Shown: in pieces, positions 25,523 to 33,577 of the stretch
Numbering within the stretch: position 1 is the stretch's first letter
Layout: every line of letters begins with the position of its first letter
Origin: UBA9214 sp964443845
Lineage (GTDB): Bacteria > Pseudomonadota > Gammaproteobacteria > UBA9214
Direction of reading: 5' to 3'
NCBI GenBank assembly: GCA_964443845.1
Contig: CAYUFA010000001.1
Span: 81,248-145,247 of the forward strand
DNA: 64,000 nt
The notes under the pieces: generated by a model
The model's database searches: none
What the model saw: only the letters and a program-made list of their open reading frames with translations
Told to the model about the DNA's origin: nothing
Program-made: the position numbers and the translations under genes

Positions 25523-26163
25523 GACAGCAGTGGACAAAAAAAGGCCATACCGAGGCGGATCGCCCGCCGCAGGTCGAACAGGCTGATGGACGCGGGGTCC
25601 CGCCGTTGCCAGGCCCTGGCCGTATCCCGGTCGCGCAGGAACACCATCTCCAGGCACAGGCTTTGCGCCGCACAGCCGGAGGTACCCTGCCAGTGAATAC
25701 CGATCCAGGGCCCGGACGGCACGGCGTGACTGACCCGGGCACCCTGCATGTGGATGGTCACCGGCACCCCGCTCAGGTGGCAGCGCGAATCGATCCGCGC
25801 GCCTGCCCCGAACAGCGGGGCCATGGCCAGTGCATCGAGCGCGCACATCGCGTGTACCGTGTGCCCGTTGAGCTGCACGCGGTGCACCCGTGGTTCGGTG
25901 GTGAACGGATAGGCGCCGGACACCTGCTGCCGGTCCGGCGTCAGCACGATGAGGTCGTCCGCGGCCAGCCGTTGCAGGGCCGCGTCCACGGCCCCGATCT
26001 CCGGCCGCGCAGCGATCTCCGCGCGCGCCGGGGGTACACCCGCCGCGGCAAAGCGCTGCAGGATGTCGCGATGCAGGGTGCGCAGCGCCGGCGGCAAGGC
26101 CTGCTGCCGTGCACGCAGCGGCAGGAGCCGGTTCAGGCGGAGGACGGCGGCAGTGGCATGCAC
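25519..26163 (-). CDS. MerB-like alkylmercury (organomercurial) lyase
   Basis: A 214-residue protein with the MerB architecture: a helical N-terminal winged-helix-like part (about 20-90), then the catalytic core. MerB cleaves carbon-mercury bonds with Cys96, Asp99 and Cys159. Here CALD at residues 107-110 supplies the first Cys and the Asp, and Cys170 in QSLCLEMVFLRD aligns with Cys159. The structural Cys in SRCHLSGVP (128) is also kept. Length is close to the 212 of plasmid MerB. There is no merR, merA, merT or merP nearby; instead it is coupled to a DMT exporter. Whether it acts on mercurials is untested. Confidence 0.72.
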   Translation of the reverse strand: MHATAAVLRLNRLLPLRARQQALPPALRTLHRDILQRFAAAGVPPARAEIAARPEIGAVDAALQRLAADDLIVLTPDRQQVSGAYPFTTEPRVHRVQLNGHTVHAMCALDALAMAPLFGAGARIDSRCHLSGVPVTIHMQGARVSHAVPSGPWIGIHWQGTSGCAAQSLCLEMVFLRDRDTARAWQRRDPASISLFDLRRAIRLGMAFFCPLLS

Positions 26164-26215
26164 GGGTGGCCCCTGTGGCAGTCGGCCGGTCGGACGCTGG
26201 CAGCGGTGCGGTGAC

Positions 26216-27058
26216 TCATTCTGCCACCAGCGGCAGCAGACGAAAGCCGCCGCCCGGGCCGGCCAGGGTATGCTGCAGGTACGGCAGGAGGGTCCGCAGC
26301 GTGTCCGCCAGCGGCCACGGTGGATTGATCACGAGCATGCCGCTGCCGGTCATGCCGCCCTGTGGGGCATCCGCGGCGATACACAGCTCCGCGAGCAGGA
26401 TGTTGCGCATGCCGCTGGCGACCAGGTCCTGCTCCAGCCGCCGGACCCGCATGCGGCTCACCACGGGATACCAGAGCAGATAGACGCCGGTGGCGAAGCG
26501 CCGGTGCGCCCCGGTCAGCGCCGTTACCACGGCCCGGTAGTCGGTCTTCATCTCGTAGGACGGATCGACCAGCACCACGCCGCGCCGCCCGGGCGGCGGC
26601 AGCACGGCACGCAGCGCACGCAGGCCGTCCGCCTGCTCGACGCGGACGTTGCGCAGGCCGCTGAACCGCGCCCGCAGCTGTGCGTATTCCTGCGGATGCA
26701 ACTCGTACAGACGCACGTAATCCCGCGGGCGCAGCAAGGCGCCAGCCAGCCAGGGCGAACCGGGGTAGTGGCGCAGCGTGCCGCCCGGATTGAGTGCACG
26801 CACCGCCGCCAGGTACCGCTGCAGGGACGACGGCACCGCCTCCGGTTGCGCCCACAGGCGCCCGATGCCGGTCGAATATTCATGCCGCTGCGCGCTGCGT
26901 TCCGCCCGCAGGTCGTAGCGGCCCGCACCGGCATGCGTATCGACGAACAGCACCGACCTGTCCTTGCGTACCAGGTAATCCAGCACCACGGTCAGCACGG
27001 CATGTTTCAGGACATCGGCATGATTGCCGGCATGGAAGGCGTGCAGGTAGCTGAGCAT
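26216..27058 (-). CDS. rlmJ: 23S rRNA A2030 N6-methyltransferase RlmJ
   Basis: A 280-residue SAM-dependent methyltransferase. MLSYLHAFHAGNHADVLKH at the N-terminus, DTHAGAGRYDL at about 44 and the catalytic-site motif VLVDPSYEMK at about 165 (DPSY in place of the commoner DPPY) identify RlmJ. It methylates N6 of A2030 in 23S rRNA. The ATG at 27058 gives the family N-terminus. The MerB-like gene begins 52 bases downstream. Confidence 0.93.
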   Translation of the reverse strand: MLSYLHAFHAGNHADVLKHAVLTVVLDYLVRKDRSVLFVDTHAGAGRYDLRAERSAQRHEYSTGIGRLWAQPEAVPSSLQRYLAAVRALNPGGTLRHYPGSPWLAGALLRPRDYVRLYELHPQEYAQLRARFSGLRNVRVEQADGLRALRAVLPPPGRRGVVLVDPSYEMKTDYRAVVTALTGAHRRFATGVYLLWYPVVSRMRVRRLEQDLVASGMRNILLAELCIAADAPQGGMTGSGMLVINPPWPLADTLRTLLPYLQHTLAGPGGGFRLLPLVAE

Positions 27059-27604
27059 GGCCGCATACGGTGTCATAACGGCCCGGACCCGGCAAGCCAC
27101 GTGCCGCCGGCAAACGGGAACGGCCGGTCCATCGTGACAGGTCAGGACAGGGGCAGTGCGGATTCCGGCCATGGGCCGTGCCAAGATAGACGGATTTCCG
27201 CCCGGCGCAGTGTTCGGTTGCCTGTTTACCGGCTGCCGCCCGGTCGGGGCGGACCCTGTTGATTTCCTGCAGCCGTACCGCCCCGGCGTCGGCTGGAAGG
27301 CATTGTCTGGCTCTCCCGATGCGCAGCATCCGGTTGCCGCCACGCTGGAACTCGTAAGGCACCCGGACCTGCGTTACCTCGTATCCCCCGGATCGAAAGT
27401 GCGCAGCCACCGGGACCGGGGACTCTTTTGTCCATACATTCGGTTGCCGACCGGCCCACAGTCGAACCCGGCTGCTTCATGCACTCCTCCAGCAGTACCC
27501 GGTCATTTCAGAAAGTTTCCTGATCGGACCCGGCGGACACTGGACAAGCACCGGCGTGGCAAGCGGCGGACAGGGTCGAAAGCGTCTACTTCTACGGGGC
27601 AGGT
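27059..27604. other. Long intergenic region at the left edge of the accessory block
   Basis: I find no credible gene in these 546 bases; the open frames here lack ribosome sites and resemble no protein. It lies between core gene rlmJ and the AT-richer block starting with nhaA and may contain the junction of inserted DNA. No tRNA or clear direct repeat is visible. Confidence 0.4.
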
Positions 27605-28966
27605 TCACTTCGGACCCGGTGAAGTATTCTGCCTGTTGTTAGCAACAAGTCTGAGAAACGACACGCCCAGGGATGCGGAAAGCATCGAGGCGACAATGAT
27701 TGATGTTTTTGCAATATGCAGATTCTCCGGTTGCAAATCAAAGCCCAGCGTGGCTATAAACGTAGACATGGTAAAACCCATCCCGGCTATGAGAGATGCG
27801 CCAGTTACGTGCTGGAGATTAACGCCATCGGGCAAGAGGCCTATCCTGTAATGCAGACCGATCCAGCACGCGCCGGATATACCAACAAGTTTCCCCAACA
27901 CAAGGCCGGTTATGATTCCCAGTCCAACCGGGTGATGAAGGCTTTCAGCAAGTGAGCCGATGCTGAATGGTATGCCGGCATTGGCCAATGCAAAGAGAGG
28001 CAGGATGATCATCGCTACCGGCAAGTCCAGCGCATCCTCCCAGCGACGTAATGGCGTGGTGGCCAGTTCCGCATAGTCACGCACTTCCAGTACCTTCTGG
28101 TGATCCTGGCGATTACCGAGAACATCGACGGGGTCGGTCTTGTTCTGCATCGAGTTGATTGTTGACTGCGCCTTACCCAGCAGCTTTTGCGACGATGACC
28201 TTGGTCTTGCCGGTGCCGTCAGGGCGATCGCGACGCCGGCGAAAGTGGGGTGCACCCCGGACTCGTGCATCATCCACCAGGCTGCAAGGCCGAAGATAAT
28301 ATAAAAGACAGGCTGGCGTATGCCCGCGTAATTGGAAATGGCCAGGAAGGCAATCAGCGCAACAGCAATGGCCAGGTAAGATATTGATATCTCCCGGGAA
28401 TAAAACATTGCAATGACCAGAATCGCACCAATATCGTCAACGATGGCAAGGCCAACTATGAAAGCCAGAAGGCCGGCGGGTATGTGTTTCCTTATGAACA
28501 TGAGAACGCCAAGCGCGAATGCAGTATCGGTGGCCATCGGAATACCCCATCCCACCTGCGAACCGAGCGACCAGTTCATGAACAAATAAATCGCAGCCGG
28601 ACAAATCATTCCACCAACGGCACAGAGAATTAGCATGCGGCGATTTTCTGGCTGAGCGAGATCGCCAGAGATTATTTCCCGTTTGATCTCAAGTCCGAGC
28701 AGAAAGAAAAAAATGACCATCAAACCGTCATTCATGATGTGTTTGAATGAGGTTTGCAGCTGGAACTCGCCAACGATCAACCCGAAGGGCAGGTGCACCA
28801 GGTTCCGATAGGTCGCAAAATACGCTGAATTGGCCCACCACAGCGCCACGATTGTAGCGACAAACAGAATCAGACTGGAGGTCGTCTGGGCGCGAATAAA
28901 GCTGGAAAAAGGTTTGTGGATATTTTCCAGGCCACGCTGCAATATGTTGTCAGAATCATCGGTCAT
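27605..28966 (-). CDS. nhaA: Na+/H+ antiporter NhaA
   Basis: A 453-residue antiporter with about 12 transmembrane helices. The ion-binding aspartate pair is in GLAIVDDIGAILVIA (about 174-175), preceded by MATDTAFALGVL and followed by the conserved Lys region SIGSL...GLVLGKLVGI. A loop of about 55 residues between helices VIII and IX (PARPRSSSQ to ATTPLRRWE) is longer than in E. coli. It exchanges sodium for protons at high pH or salinity. The ATG at 28966 is used instead of an in-frame TTG three codons earlier. Its base composition is clearly more AT-rich than the flanking core genes, suggesting transfer. Confidence 0.95.
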   Translation of the reverse strand: MTDDSDNILQRGLENIHKPFSSFIRAQTTSSLILFVATIVALWWANSAYFATYRNLVHLPFGLIVGEFQLQTSFKHIMNDGLMVIFFFLLGLEIKREIISGDLAQPENRRMLILCAVGGMICPAAIYLFMNWSLGSQVGWGIPMATDTAFALGVLMFIRKHIPAGLLAFIVGLAIVDDIGAILVIAMFYSREISISYLAIAVALIAFLAISNYAGIRQPVFYIIFGLAAWWMMHESGVHPTFAGVAIALTAPARPRSSSQKLLGKAQSTINSMQNKTDPVDVLGNRQDHQKVLEVRDYAELATTPLRRWEDALDLPVAMIILPLFALANAGIPFSIGSLAESLHHPVGLGIITGLVLGKLVGISGACWIGLHYRIGLLPDGVNLQHVTGASLIAGMGFTMSTFIATLGFDLQPENLHIAKTSIIVASMLSASLGVSFLRLVANNRQNTSPGPK

Positions 28967-29018
28967 ATTGATCAATCAACGGGTTTAACCGGCTTCAGGC
29001 GTAGCGTTTGTGTCCAGG

Positions 29019-29046
29019 GGCGCTGCGCGGCTTATCGCGCAGCGCC
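29019..29046 (-). terminator. Strong hairpin downstream of the CDF gene
   Basis: An 11-bp perfect stem (GGCGCTGCGCG with CGCGCAGCGCC) encloses a 6-base loop, 32 bases after the CDF stop. No U-run follows, so it may be a transcript stabiliser or a recombination-site arm rather than a classic terminator. Confidence 0.4.
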
Positions 29047-29077
29047 TCCTGCAACGGGTCTGGCCCGCTTGCCATAT

Positions 29078-29992
29078 TCAGATGGCCTCTGCGGGTGCCT
29101 GCTTGCATGGATGCGCTGCATCACCAAGCTCAAACTGCACGGTGGTGTGCTGAATATCAAACTGCTCACGCAATTCATTGTGGATTCGATCAAGGAGCGC
29201 ATCGTCAATAACGGCATCAGGCTTTACCAGATGCACCGTTAACGCAATCTCAGTCGTGCTCAACGCCCAGATATGCAGGTCGTGAACTGCATTAACGCCG
29301 GGCAGGCCGGCAAGGTAAGCCTCGACCCTTGACGGATCAATGCGTTCCGGCACGGCATCAAGTGCAAGGTTCAGCGACTCGCGCAACAAGCCCCATGTGC
29401 CAACACCAATAACAACGGCAATTGCAAGGCTCACAACAGAGTCCAGCCACAACCAGCCCGTAAAGCGCATGGCGATGGCTGCCACAACGACGCCAAACGA
29501 AATGGCGGCGTCAGCCGCCATGTGCAAATATGCTCCACGAATGTTGGCATCCTGATCTTTGCCCGCGGTGAACAACCATGCCGTGAATCCGTTGACAAGG
29601 ATTCCAGCCGTTGCCACCAGAATTACAGTTCCACTTGCTACAGATTCAGGGCGGCCAAATCTAAGAATGGCCTCCCAGGCAATAGCACCCACAGCAACAA
29701 GCAGAATCAGGGCATTGGTTAATGCGGCCAGAACCGAAGTACGGCGCAGGCCATAGGTGTGACGCTGCGTTGGCGACTTTCGCACCAGTACGCTTGCGCC
29801 CCACGCAAGCAATAGGCCAAAAACATCGCTGATGTTATGGCCAGCATCCGCCAGCAGTGCGAGAGAATTCGAAAACAAACCAGAAACCACTTCAACCACT
29901 ACAAAACCGACATTGAGCGCAACGCCTGTTGCGAATGCGCGACCAAGGTTTTCCGGGGCCCGGCTATGTTCGTGACTGTGTCCGTGCGCCAT
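29078..29992 (-). CDS. Cation diffusion facilitator (CzcD-like)
   Basis: A 304-residue CDF exporter with six transmembrane helices and a cytoplasmic C-terminal domain. A His-rich start (MAHGHSHEHS) and the metal site motifs DAGHNISD (helix 2, about 49-56) and HMAADAAIS (helix 5, about 153) are intact. The C-terminal domain (VHDLHIWALSTTEIALTVH) is the usual ferredoxin-like metal sensor. It exports Zn2+ or similar divalent ions in exchange for protons. It is in the AT-richer block between nhaA and the hicB remnant. Confidence 0.93.
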   Translation of the reverse strand: MAHGHSHEHSRAPENLGRAFATGVALNVGFVVVEVVSGLFSNSLALLADAGHNISDVFGLLLAWGASVLVRKSPTQRHTYGLRRTSVLAALTNALILLVAVGAIAWEAILRFGRPESVASGTVILVATAGILVNGFTAWLFTAGKDQDANIRGAYLHMAADAAISFGVVVAAIAMRFTGWLWLDSVVSLAIAVVIGVGTWGLLRESLNLALDAVPERIDPSRVEAYLAGLPGVNAVHDLHIWALSTTEIALTVHLVKPDAVIDDALLDRIHNELREQFDIQHTTVQFELGDAAHPCKQAPAEAI

Positions 29993-30037
29993 GTCTCGAT
30001 TCTATTTCCTGTGCAAATGACATCCCGATTTCTGCGG

Positions 30038-30126
30038 CCTGACGGCTGAATCGAACCGCGCGGACCGGAAACTCACCGCAAAACGCCGCAGCACATCCCC
30101 GCGCCGGCCCGGACGATTTGTTATGC
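30038..30126 (-). repeat. attC-like recombination site (candidate)
   Basis: Read on the minus strand, GCATAAC (30126-30120) is followed by AAATCG; 60 bases later CGATTC is followed after a few bases by GTCAGGC (30044-30038), one base off the integron core GTTAGGC. The inner arms pair imperfectly, as attC arms do. The stop codon of the hicB remnant lies inside the first box, as is common for gene cassettes. Total 89 bases. Not tested with an attC covariance model. Confidence 0.35.
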
Positions 30127-30336
30127 GGCGTTTACTTCAATGGATTCGCTGACCGAAAGGGAGTCGGAACAGGTTCACCCGCTTCAATGCCCCCCCCCGA
30201 CAGGAAGCTCAAAGACGCACTTTGTTAACCCGATAACCTCTCCCCGGGTCTCAGCAACAGCAATACGGCCAGGCAAATCAGGCACCTGTGCCCCATACCC
30301 GGACTCGCCCGTTTCGATAACCACCATATAGTTCAC
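30121..30336 (-). pseudogene. Frameshifted hicB-like antitoxin gene
   Basis: A GTG at 30336 with a GAGG site 8 bases upstream starts VNYMVVIETGESGYGAQV, PDLPGRIAVAETRGEVIGL, the conserved N-terminal half of HicB antitoxins. The frame then stops at 30184 just after a run of nine G. In the neighbouring frames the HicB tail continues (GEPVP, then SVSESIEVNAA) and ends at a TAA at 30121, in the original frame. The gene therefore has the full length (72 codons) but two compensating shifts, one at the G-run and one near 30145. No intact hicA is seen upstream. It could be decay, phase variation or a homopolymer sequencing error. Confidence 0.6.
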
Positions 30337-30507
30337 GATTTTTACCTCGAGTCTGTTCCAGGCCAGCCTGCCTGGCCTTCCCCGGGCCGATATTTCCCGG
30401 CATCTCTCACCTCCAGACTCGTCAGCTGCAGGTATCAACGTTTACCGGGGAGGTTCAGGCGCCGGCTTGATGGGATTGTCAGGCTTTCTGCGTTTCATTA
30501 ACAACAT

Positions 30508-31002
30508 TCAATACCTGTACACCAAAACGATCAATAGCGCTGATACCAGACACGACAAGACCGTACGGATTGTGTTCCAGCGGTTCCAACGCACTTCAAA
30601 TTCCTTACGGGCTGCGTTTCCGGCGTGCTCATCCATGGCGTCGACATTCAAGGACTGGAGTCTGTTGTTCAGGGGGATGTTGATGGTAAAAGTCGGCAAT
30701 TGGACTCCGAGAAGGTACACAAGAGTAGTGAAGATCAGGAGCCAATGCTCCGTCACATTCAAGTGCCGGAAACCAGACACAGCCGCGAAAATTATCGTAA
30801 CTACCGACCCGAGCCAGACCACCATAAAAATCGGTTGATTATTCCGGATTATGTCATCCATCACCTGAAACGCCTTGATGAAGCCTCTGTGGCTCAGGCC
30901 TCCAATACCGGGCATTACCACAACGGCAAAAGCAAACAGGAAGCCCGCCACGAGAGAACACAGAAACGTGGCAATCAGCAAGGCAGTCTGGAATAATCCC
31001 AT
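30508..31002 (-). CDS. DUF1772 (anthrone-oxygenase-like) membrane protein
   Basis: A 164-residue protein with four transmembrane helices (about 6-30, 55-77, 84-104 and 140-162). The C-terminal RWNRWNTIRT before the last helix and VVMPGIGGL in the first loop are DUF1772 hallmarks. Fungal relatives oxidise anthrones; bacterial members are of unknown role and occur often in accessory DNA and gene cassettes. Same strand as its neighbours, with a gap of about 190 bases to the upstream cupin gene. Confidence 0.8.
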   Translation of the reverse strand: MGLFQTALLIATFLCSLVAGFLFAFAVVVMPGIGGLSHRGFIKAFQVMDDIIRNNQPIFMVVWLGSVVTIIFAAVSGFRHLNVTEHWLLIFTTLVYLLGVQLPTFTINIPLNNRLQSLNVDAMDEHAGNAARKEFEVRWNRWNTIRTVLSCLVSALLIVLVYRY

Positions 31003-31195
31003 GGTTTCCGTTTAGTCCTCGTACAATATATCGACCCGGCCTGACGGTTGTACCCTGCCGCCATCGGAGGGTCGACAGCCCTGGAGGTGGTCGGCAGAAG
31101 TGGCTCGATAATCATTGAGGCCCCCTTCCTCGACTTCCAGGCTCCACCCCGAAGGGTGCTCCTGCACGTGACATCACGTAACGTTCGCGCGGAAC

Positions 31196-31579
31196 TTATG
31201 TGCCATTGCCCTGAATAGCCGACTGGCCCGGGAATGACATCTCCAACACAACGCATCCGCTGTCAGTCTTGAACGGGCCGTGCACTTCACCTGGCGGCCT
31301 GCTTGCATAATCTCCAACCTCGAGCCATTTATCAAAGGCTGCATCGTAAAGCCGTCCTTCAATTACCATTATTTCTTCAGGATAGTCATGGCTCCTGGAG
31401 CCAAAGGAAGAAGTATCCGCCCCAGGCTTAAAACGGGTAAGCCTTGTGTAATCTCCCGTTACCTCATCAATTGCGAGAGTCACTTCTTCAGCAATACCCT
31501 CCATACCAGCAATCGGCTTCCAGCGATGTGAGTTCGCCAGGAGCAAGGGATTCCAGTATGTTTCCGTGGTTTTTGACAT
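31196..31579 (-). CDS. ChrR-type cupin protein
   Basis: A 127-residue single-domain cupin. It shows a beta-barrel pattern and the metal-site-like stretches SRSHDYPEEIMVIEGRLYD (about 62-80) and GDYASRPPGEVHGPF (about 90-104). These resemble the C-terminal cupin of ChrR anti-sigma factors; here it is free-standing with no sigma factor alongside. The ATG at 31579 is preferred over an N-terminal extension that is arginine-rich and overlaps an attC-like hairpin. Confidence 0.75.
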   Translation of the reverse strand: MSKTTETYWNPLLLANSHRWKPIAGMEGIAEEVTLAIDEVTGDYTRLTRFKPGADTSSFGSRSHDYPEEIMVIEGRLYDAAFDKWLEVGDYASRPPGEVHGPFKTDSGCVVLEMSFPGQSAIQGNGT

Positions 31580-31604
31580 CTGCTCTATGCGATTGCGCCT
31601 TTGG

Positions 31605-31673
31605 CACATAACGAGAAACCGAGGTGCGACCCGGGCGACAGCGCGGGACGTCACTACCAGCGATTTGTTCCGC
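31605..31673 (-). repeat. Weak attC-like inverted repeat
   Basis: On the minus strand GCGGAACAAATCG at one end and CGGTTTCTCGTTATGTG at the other give imperfect arms (AAATCG with CGGTTT) across 69 bases, between the membrane-protein gene and the cupin gene. It shares the AACAAATCG box with the site at 30038-30126. Low confidence. Confidence 0.2.
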
Positions 31674-31694
31674 CAGTCTCCGGCGATCGGTGTC

Positions 31695-32231
31695 CTAACC
31701 GGGTTCGGGCCCGGTCCTTAAAATCGTCCAGATCCAACCGACCAGGGTCGCAACAAATACAGGATATGCGAAGAATGGTAACGGCTCACTCTTCGGATCC
31801 AAAGGCACCCCGTAAAATACCTGCACAGCCGTAGCGGCGAACAATATTGCGGCGACAATACCCGTAATGCGAACTACCAGCGGGAATACGCGCCCGTAAC
31901 TTATCAGGACCAATGCCGCAGCCCAGAGTCCGGCACCTGCCGCAAAAGATGGGGCACTTGCCGACAGGGTCATTGCAGAACCTGATACAACCAGACCTTG
32001 ACCTATGGCGAACACCAGAAAACCGGCTGCCACCAGGTCCTCACCGGACCGAAGATAATTCACCGCGAGTAATGTACTGGCGATTACCAGTGCAATTCCA
32101 TCCATGCCCCAGGCAAGTCCTCGCAATTCTTCCGATGGTGAGAGACTACCTGCCATGCCAAGCAAACCACCAAGGCCCAGGCCGATGGAAGCCACCAGAC
32201 ACAGGGTATTATTCCGGATGTTAGCGTTCAT
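31695..32231 (-). CDS. Hypothetical membrane protein
   Basis: A 178-residue protein with five or six hydrophobic segments (LCLVASIGLGLGGLLGMAG, GIALVIASTLLAVNYL, AAGFLVFAIGQGLVVSG, GAGLWAAALVLISYG, ITGIVAAILFAATAVQVFY, PVFVATLVGWIWTIL). An AGGGAA site lies 6 bases before the ATG. No family is recognised. AT-richer than core genes; flanked on both sides by attC-like hairpins. Confidence 0.7.
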   Translation of the reverse strand: MNANIRNNTLCLVASIGLGLGGLLGMAGSLSPSEELRGLAWGMDGIALVIASTLLAVNYLRSGEDLVAAGFLVFAIGQGLVVSGSAMTLSASAPSFAAGAGLWAAALVLISYGRVFPLVVRITGIVAAILFAATAVQVFYGVPLDPKSEPLPFFAYPVFVATLVGWIWTILRTGPEPG

Positions 32232-32253
32232 TGTGTTCCCTGTTCGTTTGATT

Positions 32254-32317
32254 GCCGGACGTCGCCCTTGAGCCGCGGCCGACGAAGGAGACCGCCGGCC
32301 CTCGAAGGGCTTGTTAA
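32254..32317 (-). repeat. attC-like recombination site (candidate)
   Basis: On the minus strand, TTAACAA is followed by GCCCTTcGAG; 28 bases later CTCAAGGGC pairs with it, leaving one extrahelical base in the first arm, a defining feature of integron attC sites. The far end reads GTCCGGC where a canonical core has GTTAGGC. It lies between the 32438-32683 fragment and the membrane-protein gene. Confidence 0.35.
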
Positions 32318-32437
32318 AAAACCTGATTCACCAGGTCAAGATCCCCGATTGTAATAATTACCCTGCACACAAGAACACCTTCTTCCCCGATACCTCTCAC
32401 TACCGTAAAGGGCAAGGTTCCGCCGGGGCGAATGGCC

Positions 32438-32683
32438 TTAATCGAACGTAACCAGATTACTTACATCGACCGATTCATTATCCGGCGCATAACAGGAAAC
32501 GATGAGTCTGGTTGATTCAGCCGTCTGGTCCGGGTTATTGGTTAATCTGCCAATAACATTCTGTCTCCCCTTCCAATTCGAGGGTACGATCTCGACATGG
32601 CCGATGTTCATGCTGTCGATGATTCCCAGCTCCGCCTTCAATTCCTTGTTTTGCCCATCTCCCATCGCCCGGAATGGCTGCAC
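32438..32683 (-). CDS. Hypothetical protein, probably a C-terminal fragment
   Basis: An 81-residue frame from a GTG at 32683. The sequence (VEIVPSNWKGRQNVIGRLTN, then TRLIVSCYAPDNESVDVSN) looks like a beta-sandwich of the FxLYD/transcript-associated type. The same frame stays open upstream into the end of the VOC gene with equally protein-like sequence (ITIACTRNEVVQPFRAM), so this is more likely the 3-prime part of a larger gene cut by the VOC gene than an independent gene. Confidence 0.4.
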   Translation of the reverse strand: MQPFRAMGDGQNKELKAELGIIDSMNIGHVEIVPSNWKGRQNVIGRLTNNPDQTAESTRLIVSCYAPDNESVDVSNLVTFD

Positions 32684-32709
32684 GACTTCATTACGTGTGC
32701 ATGCGATTG

Positions 32710-33108
32710 TTATACCTCCGGGAGCTGCGTGAACTCAATGACATTTCTATCCGGGTCTCGAATAAATACTGATCTCTTGCCATCCCCGAAGGTAACCGGG
32801 CCTTCTGTAATCGAAAATCCGATGGATTCCAGGTGTTGTCTTGCTCTCTCGGCTGAATCAACTTCAATCGCATAATGTGTATATCCTGGATATTTTCTGT
32901 CGACATCCATCAAAATATTCTTCTGCTCATTGTCGTCGTTGCCGCTATCGAGGAGGTTAATCTCAACGCCACTGCCATGCCTTAGCACTACCACGTGCTC
33001 CTCAAGATCTCGCCTAATTACGGAAAATCCCAACTTTTCATAGAAATCGATAGATCTTTCAAATTCCATCACCCGGATGCCAACGTGGTCGAGTCTTTTG
33101 ATTCTCAT
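32710..33108 (-). CDS. VOC-family (glyoxalase/dioxygenase-fold) protein
   Basis: A 132-residue single VOC protein with two beta-alpha-beta-beta-beta modules. Metal-ligand positions are visible as His in LDHVGIRV (8), His in PGYTHYAIEV (about 77) and Glu in DPDRNVIEFTQ (about 126). It probably acts as a glyoxalase, dioxygenase or antibiotic-binding protein; which one cannot be read from sequence. An AAGGAAG ribosome site precedes the ATG. VOC proteins are frequent cargo of gene cassettes. Confidence 0.85.
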   Translation of the reverse strand: MRIKRLDHVGIRVMEFERSIDFYEKLGFSVIRRDLEEHVVVLRHGSGVEINLLDSGNDDNEQKNILMDVDRKYPGYTHYAIEVDSAERARQHLESIGFSITEGPVTFGDGKRSVFIRDPDRNVIEFTQLPEV

Positions 33109-33202
33109 ATTGCTTCCTTATCAACAGGTATAATGTTGTGCCAGAGTGCGCGAGTGCAGCGCTCGCCCCAGTGAGCGATAGCGCTCGAACCTGTGCACCT
33201 TG

Positions 33203-33477
33203 CTATGCATTTTCTCTGTCTCCGTAACCTGGAGGAGTTGAGATCAATAAAAACCCAGGGCCGGCTTCATGCTCGTTACTTATAGTATGCGCAAGACCTG
33301 CGGGGACATAAAAGCCCTCATTGGGTTGAATAACATGGAGCGTACCAGCTGCTTCAAGGCTGGCCATTCCAGAAAGGACATAGAAAAATTGTTCAGCCTT
33401 ATTGTGAAGATGACGTATTTCCGAGGATCCTTCTGGCACTCGCTCCTGTATTACGCCGAGGTTTTCCGATATTGCAA
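33203..33477 (-). CDS. Cupin protein, N-terminus lost in the assembly gap
   Basis: The C-terminal 90 residues of a cupin: EIRHLHNKAEQFFYVLSG (motif 1 with two His and Glu) and GFYVPAGLAHTISNE (motif 2 with His). The 5-prime part lies in or beyond the 100-N gap at 33478. It is a small single-domain cupin of the mannose-isomerase-like type. Substrate unknown. Confidence 0.75.
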
Positions 33478-33577
33478 NNNNNNNNNNNNNNNNNNNNNNN
33501 NNNNNNNNNNNNNNNNNNNNNNNNNNNNNNNNNNNNNNNNNNNNNNNNNNNNNNNNNNNNNNNNNNNNNNNNNNNNN
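33478..33577. other. Assembly gap (100 N)
   Basis: A run of exactly 100 N, the conventional placeholder for a scaffold gap of unknown length. The cupin gene on one side and the GcvT-like remnant on the other are both truncated here. Confidence 0.99.
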
